Below, piece by piece: positions 14,284-21,335 of a DNA stretch of 35,538 nucleotides (its first letter is position 1; each line of letters opens with the position of its first letter). The notes under the pieces are model-generated. The model was not told the DNA's origin, made no database searches, and worked only from the letters and a program-made list of their open reading frames with translations. The DNA lies in NCBI GenBank assembly GCA_964396025.1, contig CAYNBT010000007.1, forward strand, positions 1-35,538, read 5' to 3'. The position numbers were made by a program, and so were the translations under genes. The DNA comes from CAYNBT01 sp964396025. GTDB taxonomy: Bacteria; Patescibacteriota; WWE3; UBA101185; UBA10185.

Positions 14284-15000
14284 ATGACATTCGCAAAAAA
14301 TATTCTTTTACCATTAATCATCATATTTTTAATTTCGGCTTTGTGTTTTGTGTTTGGAGCTGGGACTTATGTTATGGACTATACTTTAAAGAATATGCCA
14401 GATTCCCTAGAGCAAGGTTCTGGCGCTAAAGATGCACCAGCTGTTTTAAAAAACAACACAAAAATAACCGTGGCACCCATAACAGAGCTTGATCATTTCA
14501 AAGGCAATAGCGATGCAAAAATAGCACTTATCGAATACTCAGATCTAGAGTGTCCATATTGCCAATCATTTCATGAAACAATGAAAGATGTTGTATCAAA
14601 AAATCCAGATGAATTTGTTTGGGTATTCCGCAATTTCCCTCTAAGTATTCATAAGGGTGCACAAATTAAAGCTGAAGCTGCGGAATGCGTAGCAAGTATA
14701 GGAGGTAATGATAAATATTGGGAATACATTGATTTACTGTACCAAAACCTGTCAGCAACTAGTGATGATTTACCCAAACTAGCAGCATCGTTGGGCGTAA
14801 GTGACACTGAAGTATCCAAATGTATCGCATCAGGCAAATTCAAAGATAAAGTTAAATCTGATTATGATTCAGGCACGGTTGCAGGTATAACAGGAACGCC
14901 GGGTACTGTCATTCTTAATAAAGATACCAAGAAAACAACACTAATTCCCGGAGCTTTTGATTATAATCAGGTTTTGGATCTTATCGAAACAGTTAAGTAG
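14284..15000 (+). CDS. Membrane-anchored DsbA/BdbD-like thiol-disulfide oxidoreductase, 238 aa
   Basis: Forms or shuffles disulfides in exported proteins. An N-terminal signal anchor (about 8-30) leads to a thioredoxin-like domain of the DsbA (Thioredoxin_4) type: SDLECPYCQSFH with active-site Cys90 and Cys93, a helical insert (about 125-190), and the cis-proline loop GITGTPGTVIL. An extra cysteine pair in the helical insert (ECVAS; KCIAS) could form a structural disulfide. TAAAAT lies 7 nt before the ATG: leaderless pattern. Many envelope proteins here contain paired cysteines that would be its substrates (inference). Confidence 0.9.
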   Translation: MTFAKNILLPLIIIFLISALCFVFGAGTYVMDYTLKNMPDSLEQGSGAKDAPAVLKNNTKITVAPITELDHFKGNSDAKIALIEYSDLECPYCQSFHETMKDVVSKNPDEFVWVFRNFPLSIHKGAQIKAEAAECVASIGGNDKYWEYIDLLYQNLSATSDDLPKLAASLGVSDTEVSKCIASGKFKDKVKSDYDSGTVAGITGTPGTVILNKDTKKTTLIPGAFDYNQVLDLIETVK

Positions 15001-15018
15001 TATTACAAAAGATTCTTT

Positions 15019-15111
15019 TTAGCCTATTGCAGCATAAGCTCTTTGGAATAAAACAAAAAGCACTAAAATCCCTAGAGCAAGCAATGGTATGAGTGTAGCG
15101 TATTTTCTCAC
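15019..15111 (-). CDS. Membrane microprotein, 30 aa, GTG start
   Basis: A tiny frame below usual gene-calling limits. It has an RKY start, then a continuous hydrophobic stretch of about 18 residues (LIPLLALGILVLFVLF), ending QRAYAAIG. Supporting evidence: a perfect TATAAT (15123-15118) ends exactly 6 nt before the GTG, as for the larger leaderless genes. The hexamer overlaps the stop codon of the YgjP-like gene upstream. It fills the otherwise empty gap before the convergent DsbA-like gene. It may be a regulatory membrane peptide or a cleaved signal-like peptide. No homologue is known to me. Confidence 0.5.
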   Translation of the reverse strand: MRKYATLIPLLALGILVLFVLFQRAYAAIG

Positions 15112-15118
15112 TGGGGCA

Positions 15119-15637
15119 TTATACATAATTTTTTAGCTCTTTTCGTTTGTTTTTGTAATCAGGAACGCTTTTGGCAACTGCATTCCAGAAGGCGGTTGAA
15201 TGATTATGTTCCACAAGGTGGCAAACTTCATGTACTACAATATATTCTCTAAGATGCTGTGGTAAAAAAAATAACTTAAGATTAAAACTCAGAGTGCCAT
15301 TCATCGAACAACTTCCCCACCGGCTTGTAGTTTGTCTAAAAGTCAGTTTTTTGTACTGTACATTGTAAATTTTGCATGTTTCATTAATCAATGGGGTTAA
15401 CATTTTTCTAAGTTGGCGTCTAACACGCTCCTTTTGATACTTGGAGATTTCAGGTAGTGGCTGTTGATTTTGAAGTTTATTTCTTCTTTCAGCAATCCAG
15501 TCATGGTTTCTGTGTACAAATTCTAATGCGCTTTTTTCGTGCAACTTGCTTGGTATTGTTACTCTAACTATGCCGTTTGGCATTACTCTTAATAATAGAC
15601 GTTTGCTACGTTTATTTATTTTTACTTCGATATCCAT
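15119..15637 (-). CDS. YgjP-like (DUF45) metal-dependent protein, 172 aa
   Basis: A zinc-peptidase-fold protein of the YgjP/M48-related family. Some members are reported as UTP pyrophosphatases, so the substrate is uncertain. The signature RWGSC (106-110) and the metal site HEVCHLVEHNHS (His136, Glu137, His140, and probably His146) are intact. The basic N-terminal half (RSKRLLLRV) is typical. The frame is open further upstream into the helicase gene. The chosen ATG at 15637 lies 2 nt after the helicase stop, with GGAAG upstream, so this pair is an operon with coupled translation. Confidence 0.88.
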   Translation of the reverse strand: MDIEVKINKRSKRLLLRVMPNGIVRVTIPSKLHEKSALEFVHRNHDWIAERRNKLQNQQPLPEISKYQKERVRRQLRKMLTPLINETCKIYNVQYKKLTFRQTTSRWGSCSMNGTLSFNLKLFFLPQHLREYIVVHEVCHLVEHNHSTAFWNAVAKSVPDYKNKRKELKNYV

Positions 15638-15639
15638 GT

Positions 15640-16809
15640 TTAACTTCCAAAAATTATAAGTTCGCTTCGCGCGCGGGTTACAGCGGTGTAAAGCCATTTT
15701 TTCCACATTTCATCATCCATATACTTTGTGCGTTCTTCAAACAAAAGGACTTTTTCGGCCTCACTGCCTTGTGCTTTGTGTACAGTAAGGGCATAACCAA
15801 AATCAAACAAATCACCTTTTAATGTTTTTTGTCTTTTCTCCGTGTAGTTTGAGGCAGTAGTGCTGTTGAATTGTTCCTTAAACATAGTGCCTTTATACAA
15901 TGCGGTTGTTTCATCCATAGCAATCTCGGAGTCGAAATAGTTACCGTCCGCAGACTCTTTTACATAAGTTAATGTACCGAGCATTCCGTTAAATACACCT
16001 TTCTCGTGATTGTTTCTTAAGCAGATTACTCTATCCCCTACTTGAGGTTCGCTGAGTTCAAATCCCAAATTTGTTCGTACAAAGGCGTTAATTTTGACCC
16101 TTGTATTGTTGTAACCACAAAGCACCATCATATCTTTTGAGTAATTGCTTAGTTCTTCTTGCATTATAGTATTTGTGTCTGATTCCAAATTTGAATATTT
16201 GAATACTTTGTTACCATATTGTCCTGCAGGTATGATTCCTGTTTCACGAGCCATTTGAGAGACTTTTATGATAGGGTTTCTGTCGGCTTGTCTGTGTACC
16301 TTGTTAAGTTTGATTTCGGGATCCTGTACCAAGTTAAAAGCTCCTCTAATTGGCGGGAGCTGTCCATGATCCCCAACAGCGATTATTGGCAACCCAAAGT
16401 TTCTAATGTCACCGAATATGGTTTGATCCACCATAGATGCCTCATCAATAATGATCAAATCATAGTTCAATTTGTCTTTTTTCAGCTTCCATCCCACAAT
16501 TTTCTGAGAAGTATCAATGATTGGTTCATAAATTAAACTATGTATGGTTCCTACAAAATCTTTCTTGTAGGTGCTTTCAGCCTCTTCCAGCTTGCGTTTT
16601 AGCACAATGGAACTTTTCCCAGTGTACCCACAGAATGCTACTCGAAGTTCCGGGTTTTGCTTGAATAAAACTTTTCTAAACAACGCAATAACTGTAGTTT
16701 TACCTGTGCCTGCATATCCCCCTAGTGTTATCAGTTGAGAATTTTGTTGTTGCCACCACTTATATAGCTGTTTGATGGCGTGCTGCTGATCTATTGATAA
16801 GTCTATCAC
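15640..16809 (-). CDS. Superfamily 1 DNA helicase, RecD/Dda-like, 389 aa
   Basis: ATP-driven 5'-3' DNA helicase related to RecD2, Dda and Pif1. Walker A GGYAGTGKTT (30-39), Walker B LIIIDEAS (about 118-125), motif III GDHGQLPPI (146-154), and a C-terminal part with YALTVHKAQGSE and YTAVTRARSEL, which carry the arginine finger. Short for RecD2, with no extra N-terminal domains, so closest in layout to Dda-type or 'AAA_30' helicases used in repair. No RecB or RecC nearby. The start is a GTG, 6 nt after TAGAAT, with no ribosome site: leaderless pattern. Confidence 0.9.
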   Translation of the reverse strand: MIDLSIDQQHAIKQLYKWWQQQNSQLITLGGYAGTGKTTVIALFRKVLFKQNPELRVAFCGYTGKSSIVLKRKLEEAESTYKKDFVGTIHSLIYEPIIDTSQKIVGWKLKKDKLNYDLIIIDEASMVDQTIFGDIRNFGLPIIAVGDHGQLPPIRGAFNLVQDPEIKLNKVHRQADRNPIIKVSQMARETGIIPAGQYGNKVFKYSNLESDTNTIMQEELSNYSKDMMVLCGYNNTRVKINAFVRTNLGFELSEPQVGDRVICLRNNHEKGVFNGMLGTLTYVKESADGNYFDSEIAMDETTALYKGTMFKEQFNSTTASNYTEKRQKTLKGDLFDFGYALTVHKAQGSEAEKVLLFEERTKYMDDEMWKKWLYTAVTRARSELIIFGS

Positions 16810-16875
16810 CGGTAGATTCTACAATCAGCCGCGTATAAGCACCAGTGTAAGATGTTTCCAACACTGTTTGTTGAT

Positions 16876-16904
16876 TTGACAGGTCATTAAGTGTAGGTTA
16901 GCAT
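16876..16904 (+). promoter_or_regulatory. Sigma-70-type promoter TTGACA-17-TAGCAT
   Basis: TTGACA (16876-16881), 17-nt spacer, TAGCAT (16899-16904). It gives a leader of about 29 nt holding GGAGGT before the ATG at 16940. This is a contrast with the leaderless genes, which have weak or no -35 boxes. Confidence 0.65.
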
Positions 16905-16939
16905 ACAGCCAATACCCTAGAGTGATGGAGGTTACGCGT

Positions 16940-17311
16940 ATGCTGGCATTAATAGGAAGAATCACATTGACTGTTTTGGGTGCTGTATTGGGCGTCCTTA
17001 TGTGTTGGGCTTTTTTGGGAGGTGTTTCCACATTATCGGATAACCCCAGCCTGCATGGTTTAGTTACTGGTATGTACTCGGGTTCATTCTGGACCTATGT
17101 ACAAGGTACTATCCTTATTGTTGTTGTCCATATTTTGGATGCACTTAGTAACAACCCCCGAAAGCTTTGGTATATTTTTGGAACAGATCTTGAATTAGCT
17201 TTTCCTATCTGGTCATGTTTTGCCTTGGGGGTTTTTGCGCCGTATTATGTGTTAGTAGTTACTGTAGTTAATTACTTAAGACAAGTGGCAACAAGAAGGA
17301 CGGATTTTTAA
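16940..17311 (+). CDS. Three-helix membrane protein of unknown function, 123 aa
   Basis: Not recognised. Three hydrophobic segments (about 5-28, 46-62 and 88-112) with a short loop holding NNPRK between the second and third, and a basic C-terminus (RQVATRRTDF) predicted inside. The frame can start at GTG 16922, but the GGAGGT at 16927-16932 lies inside that extension and is correctly spaced for ATG 16940. First gene of a likely two-gene operon with 17330-17800, with its own TTGACA promoter. Confidence 0.7.
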   Translation: MLALIGRITLTVLGAVLGVLMCWAFLGGVSTLSDNPSLHGLVTGMYSGSFWTYVQGTILIVVVHILDALSNNPRKLWYIFGTDLELAFPIWSCFALGVFAPYYVLVVTVVNYLRQVATRRTDF

Positions 17312-17329
17312 GAAACAAAGGAGTTTCCC

Positions 17330-17800
17330 ATGTTACATTTCTTTGACCCGGTGTTACCCATTCTTATGGGACCAAGTGGTTTGCACCCTGTAACGAATTC
17401 CTGTAGTTCTCGTCAGGCAGTATTCTTCTTGGGTGGTGATTCTCGTATCACTGTTGTTGAACGACGACCTAACGTTTTGGCTGTGTTAGAAAGCCCCGAT
17501 TTAGCTTTGATTCATCGGCGCTTCAGTAGCCCTGCAAATGCCCTAATCATGGAGGGAGAAGGAAGCAATCAAAGCGTTCATATCACACTCTCTCCACCAA
17601 CGGGAAGGATACAACGCAATAGATTGTGGCTGTGTTCTGATTTTAATGGCCAAGAATGGCAAAAAGTGTTTGGTTTTAACAAAATACCCGCTTATGACTT
17701 TGATGTAATCTTGGCACTTGAGACTACTTTGGTTTGTACTTACAGATTAAGAGTACATACCAGCTTACTTGAGACATTGAAGTATTTGAGATCTAAGTGA
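17330..17800 (+). CDS. Soluble protein of unknown function, 156 aa
   Basis: Not recognised. It appears as a mixed alpha/beta protein without signal or membrane helix. Notable segments: RQAVFFLGGDSRITVVERRP, a central HITLSPP, and RNRLWLCSDFNGQEW; four cysteines are scattered. AAAGGAG before the ATG is a strong ribosome site, and the gene lies 18 nt after the membrane protein at 16940-17311. A strong terminator follows. The pair may act together at the membrane; this is suggested only by the operon. Confidence 0.72.
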   Translation: MLHFFDPVLPILMGPSGLHPVTNSCSSRQAVFFLGGDSRITVVERRPNVLAVLESPDLALIHRRFSSPANALIMEGEGSNQSVHITLSPPTGRIQRNRLWLCSDFNGQEWQKVFGFNKIPAYDFDVILALETTLVCTYRLRVHTSLLETLKYLRSK

Positions 17801-17825
17801 TCAGGTATATGTAATTTTTCAAATT

Positions 17826-17864
17826 GAGCACATGTGCAAGAAACTGTACCTGTGCTCTTTTTTT
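17826..17864 (+). terminator. Intrinsic terminator of the 16940-17800 operon
   Basis: GAGCACA (17826-17832) pairs with TGTGCTC (17851-17857), then TTTTTTT (17858-17864). A textbook rho-independent terminator. Confidence 0.9.
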
Positions 17865-17867
17865 GTG

Positions 17868-17900
17868 AAAAAAAGACCGGCTAGGTTTTCTAGACGGTCT
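17868..17900 (-). terminator. Intrinsic terminator of the 17909-18487 gene
   Basis: On the minus strand AGACCG and CGGTCT close a stem with inner CTAG/CTAG pairing, followed by TTTTTTT. It lies 3 nt from the plus-strand terminator, so the convergent genes have separate terminators back to back. Confidence 0.88.
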
Positions 17901-17908
17901 AAAGTTTT

Positions 17909-18487
17909 CTATCTTTTTAAGTGCATTGCAATCCACTGAAGCATTGTTTCCGGTCCCGTTATTTGTGTTGTGACACTCACATCATTGCTATGCACAAGAA
18001 CAACTGCGTCTTCCCTTCCTTTGCTTATGAGCAGTTGCTGCAAAATGTTGTATGTTTCCCATGGCATGTAAGCTCTACTAGCACTTTCCCTCGTATGCAA
18101 AATTGCAGATTGCTTGAGTGTCATTAAAGCTTCAGCTAACTCGTGCTGTTTGTTTCCTACATAACATCCTGAATATGCTCTGTTCCTATATTGACGGACG
18201 AGCATTACAAGTGCGATGTAAAAATCAAACGCTGGTGTAAACTCTAAAAGCGCACAAACAATCTCATTGTTAGTAAAATCACTTAACACTGAGTAGTTAA
18301 ATCCCGTCTTTTCAAGCACTTCATACCCACCGTGCGCGTGAGCCGTTACTACAGCTCCGGTAGGCGTATCGTAAGCAGTTACAAACGTGTGATGTCTACA
18401 TTGCACTTTCTGAATGGCGTCTTTCAAGTTGTTAGCAAACTCAAACGACAAACTGTATTGGCCAAAACGAGTATTATGGAATGTCAT
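17909..18487 (-). CDS. Soluble protein of unknown function, 192 aa
   Basis: Not recognised. No signal peptide. One moderately hydrophobic helix (FYIALVMLVRQY) is followed by a helical region (ELAEALMTLKQSAILHTRE) and a C-terminal part with beta character (AVVLVHSNDVSVTTQI). CAAAGGAGACTT before the ATG is a strong ribosome site. Its own terminator follows. It lies alone and divergent to metG, whose leaderless promoter sits in the 60-nt gap. SD-led orphan class. Confidence 0.72.
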   Translation of the reverse strand: MTFHNTRFGQYSLSFEFANNLKDAIQKVQCRHHTFVTAYDTPTGAVVTAHAHGGYEVLEKTGFNYSVLSDFTNNEIVCALLEFTPAFDFYIALVMLVRQYRNRAYSGCYVGNKQHELAEALMTLKQSAILHTRESASRAYMPWETYNILQQLLISKGREDAVVLVHSNDVSVTTQITGPETMLQWIAMHLKR

Positions 18488-18535
18488 AAGTCTCCTTTGT
18501 GGTACTTCGTTTCTCTCATCGTATCAAACCGATGC

Positions 18536-18541
18536 TATAAT
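18536..18541 (+). promoter_or_regulatory. -10 element TATAAT, leaderless promoter of metG
   Basis: TATAAT ends exactly 6 nt before the ATG at 18548. There is no purine-rich ribosome site and no good -35. It gives the true start for metG, since the protein begins MNKNIFIGVAWPY as expected for the family. Confidence 0.7.
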
Positions 18542-18547
18542 ATCAAA

Positions 18548-20215
18548 ATGAATAAGAACATCTTCATTGGAGTTGCGTGGCCGTATGTAAATGGGAATTT
18601 ACACATTGGACATTTGGCGGGTTATCTACTTCCTGCTGATATTTGTGCTCGTTTTCACAAAATTATTGGAAACAATGTTTTGATGGTTTCAGGCTCAGAC
18701 TGTCATGGAACACCTATCACAATTGAAGCCGATAAGCGCAAAGTCTCACCAAAAGATATTGTGGAGGAATATCACAACAAAGACTATGACCTTTTTATGA
18801 ATACTTTGGGATTATCCTACAGTATTTACACCAAGACAGATCACCCTAATCATATTCAAGTAACCCAAGATATATTCCTAAAATTACTAGAAAAAGATTT
18901 GATACTTATCCAAACTGCACAGCAGTTTTATTCTCCGACAGAAAATAGATTTTTGCCTGACCGTTATGTTATTGGGAAATGCCCATTTTGCGGCTTTGAC
19001 GATTCAAGAAGCGATCAATGCGATAACTGTGGGAAACTTATTGGTCAGACCGAATTAATCTCTCCAAAGAGCAACCTCACCAAGCAGCCAGTTGAATTAA
19101 AAGACACAGAGCATTACTTTGTTGATTGGCCTAAGTTGCAAGCAAAAATAAAAGTTTATGTTGAAAAGTCAGGAAACCACTGGAAAAACTGGGTTTTGCA
19201 AGAAACCCTTGGTTGGCTTAACGAGGGCTTACAGCCTCGCGCAATTACACGCGATATAGACTGGGGGGTTCCTATCCCTGTGGATAGAATTCCAGCAAAC
19301 AAGCAGATAAAGGATCCTGAGAATAAGAGGTTTTATGTTTGGTTTGACGCTGTAATAGGTTATCTGTCGGCTTCCATCCTTTGGTCTCATGAAGGTAACG
19401 GTAATTGGCGAGACTTTTGGTTTGGTGAAGACCTAAAACACTACTATTTTATGGGTAAAGACAATCTGCCTTTCCATACAATGTTTTGGCCTGGAAAACT
19501 CATGGAATACGACCAGAATCTCCACCTCCCAGACGTGGTAAGCATAAACATGTTTTTAAACTATGAAGGAAGACAGTTTTCCAAGAGCCGTGGGGTTTCA
19601 ATAGACATTAAAGACATTGTAGAGAAATACGGCAACGATCGTGTGAGATTTTATCTTACATATATAATGCCGGAACTTAGAGATTCCAGCTTTTCTTGGC
19701 AAGATTTCAAAGAAAAAGTAAACGGAATTTTGGTGGCGAACATAGGCAACTTTATACATAGGACTCTTTCCTTAGCCAAAGATGTTGATTTTGTTGCTCT
19801 GTCTGATGTAAAAATTCCTTCAGAGACCGTATTTAAGGTAACTGATGCCTTTAACAAATCGCATAATCATCTAAACAGTTGCCATTTCAGAAATTATCTA
19901 GACGAAGCCATCGCCTTATCCAGCTATGGAAATGGTATTGTAGACAGAGAGAAACTGTGGGCACTAAAAAGCTCGGATCCAGAAAGATTTAACAATGTAG
20001 TCAAAGAGCTTTTGTTTGTTATCATTGGTCTTGGTTACTTACTGCAGCCGTTGTTACCAAACGCATCTGCTAGACTTTTCGATATGCTTTCTTTATCGCA
20101 GCCCAAGATATGGCCGCTTGGTGATACAGATGTATTAACGCAGCAGATTAGTCAGCTAACCAAAAAAATAGAGACATATCCCCTATTTGAAAAAATAGAA
20201 GAAGCTTCTCTTTAA
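18548..20215 (+). CDS. metG: Methionyl-tRNA synthetase, 555 aa
   Basis: Charges tRNA-Met. Class I signatures: HIGHL at 19-23 and FSKSR at 345-349 (the KMSKS loop). One zinc knuckle, Cys146-x2-Cys149 and Cys159-x2-Cys162, is in the connective peptide. The anticodon-binding helical domain fills the C-terminal third. The C-terminal EMAP-like dimerisation domain found in many bacterial MetG is absent, so the protein is probably monomeric. The family's N-terminus matches the ATG at 18548, ruling out the longer frame from 18332. Its last 4 nt overlap the convergent membrane protein gene. Confidence 0.97.
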   Translation: MNKNIFIGVAWPYVNGNLHIGHLAGYLLPADICARFHKIIGNNVLMVSGSDCHGTPITIEADKRKVSPKDIVEEYHNKDYDLFMNTLGLSYSIYTKTDHPNHIQVTQDIFLKLLEKDLILIQTAQQFYSPTENRFLPDRYVIGKCPFCGFDDSRSDQCDNCGKLIGQTELISPKSNLTKQPVELKDTEHYFVDWPKLQAKIKVYVEKSGNHWKNWVLQETLGWLNEGLQPRAITRDIDWGVPIPVDRIPANKQIKDPENKRFYVWFDAVIGYLSASILWSHEGNGNWRDFWFGEDLKHYYFMGKDNLPFHTMFWPGKLMEYDQNLHLPDVVSINMFLNYEGRQFSKSRGVSIDIKDIVEKYGNDRVRFYLTYIMPELRDSSFSWQDFKEKVNGILVANIGNFIHRTLSLAKDVDFVALSDVKIPSETVFKVTDAFNKSHNHLNSCHFRNYLDEAIALSSYGNGIVDREKLWALKSSDPERFNNVVKELLFVIIGLGYLLQPLLPNASARLFDMLSLSQPKIWPLGDTDVLTQQISQLTKKIETYPLFEKIEEASL

Positions 20216-21300
20216 AGCTTGAATGCTTTTGTTAGTATTCGTGAAATTAAGTCAGCACCTTTTGTTGAGGTGATTCTGCTTGGTATAACTAGGTCAAGTG
20301 CGAGGCTAGTTAAACTAGCTATAGCCATAGAAAGTAATTTTAGTCTGGGGAAAATCAAGAATACTAAAATCAGTACAGTGGTGAAAGTTATGAATTTTAT
20401 CAAATCATCTTTGGCTTGATTAAAACCTTTTCTAACAGAATCCTTAAAGACCTCAGACTTTTCAAAAGAAATTCCTGACTCAGTCATAAGCTTGAGAGAT
20501 TCCCTGTTGTACTTAATTGCTAGGTTTACAATCCTGATAATGTTTCTAAAAATCTCCGATGCTATTGCAACTATGATTATAGTGATTGTGATTCTCCCGT
20601 GATCAAATGAAAATCCTCTTATCATTAAGTCATAATCTCCTAGGCTTGCTCGAATAGGTATGTTTAATCTATCGTTTAAAAACACTAAATTTGTGCTGTC
20701 CATGGTGAGAAAAAACAAGAATATGATTAGTTCAAAACCATCTGTAAAAAACTTCTTAACCCTAAACACAAAAATTTGCGACCACTTTTCTAGTATTGGA
20801 GCGGTTTTGTTCGGTTTTGTAAAAAGCCCAACCAAACATACAAGCACGATAGTAAGGAATATCGTTAAGAAAGTTACCTCAAACCTTGTTCCAACTAGTT
20901 TATATAGATAAATAAGCAGTATGTACACCCAAAAGGCAATCAGGTAGCCAATTATTGGCGCTATGAATAGAATAAATTCCTTAAGTTTTTTGATAAATCT
21001 TTCTATCAGTTTTTTAACAAAGTTTGTGAAATCTACAAAAGTCAGTGAGCCTTCAAGGAGTAAATCCAGAATTGACTGTGCCTCTTCTTTAAGTCCAAAT
21101 ATTACCAAAGTTCCAAGGCCAATAAACACTATTACAACACTTAACATAAAGAACCAGATGATGTTCCATACTATTCTGAAAAAGTCTGGAAAAATGATAT
21201 TTCCGATAACAAGCACAATAAGCCCTGTCAGTATGCCGGCCAGCAGTTTGTAGACTTTTTTATCCCTTATTGAGGGTTTTTTTGCTAAATTATCTTCCAT
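20212..21300 (-). CDS. Polytopic membrane protein of unknown function, 362 aa
   Basis: Not recognised. About 9 hydrophobic helices, with a basic N-terminus (KKPSIRDKKVYK), a long amphipathic basic segment (KKLIERFIKKLKEF, about 95-110) and a second cytoplasmic-looking loop rich in charges (about 275-310). No transport or catalytic motif. The perfect TATAAT at 21313-21308 ends 7 nt before the ATG at 21300 and lies inside the longer possible frame, so the shorter start is preferred. It overlaps metG by 4 nt at the 3' end. It is followed upstream on the same strand by the DUF2298 protein. Confidence 0.75.
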   Translation of the reverse strand: MEDNLAKKPSIRDKKVYKLLAGILTGLIVLVIGNIIFPDFFRIVWNIIWFFMLSVVIVFIGLGTLVIFGLKEEAQSILDLLLEGSLTFVDFTNFVKKLIERFIKKLKEFILFIAPIIGYLIAFWVYILLIYLYKLVGTRFEVTFLTIFLTIVLVCLVGLFTKPNKTAPILEKWSQIFVFRVKKFFTDGFELIIFLFFLTMDSTNLVFLNDRLNIPIRASLGDYDLMIRGFSFDHGRITITIIIVAIASEIFRNIIRIVNLAIKYNRESLKLMTESGISFEKSEVFKDSVRKGFNQAKDDLIKFITFTTVLILVFLIFPRLKLLSMAIASLTSLALDLVIPSRITSTKGADLISRILTKAFKL

Positions 21301-21307
21301 CTTGTCT

Positions 21308-21313
21308 ATTATA
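21308..21313 (-). promoter_or_regulatory. -10 element TATAAT, leaderless promoter
   Basis: TATAAT on the minus strand ends 7 nt before ATG 21300. No ribosome site is present. Confidence 0.62.
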
Positions 21314-21335
21314 TAGGTTATAGGCAAATTTGCTA

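Noticed and set aside
15661..15672. Further match to the tRNA-hairpin loop motif (TCGCTTCGCGC)
   Set aside because: It has one mismatch, no flanking inverted arms, and encodes the conserved VTRARSE helicase motif, so it is a coding coincidence.
18332..18547. Extension of metG upstream
   Set aside because: Antisense to the 17909-18487 gene and not part of the MetG family. The true N-terminus follows TATAAT by 6 nt.
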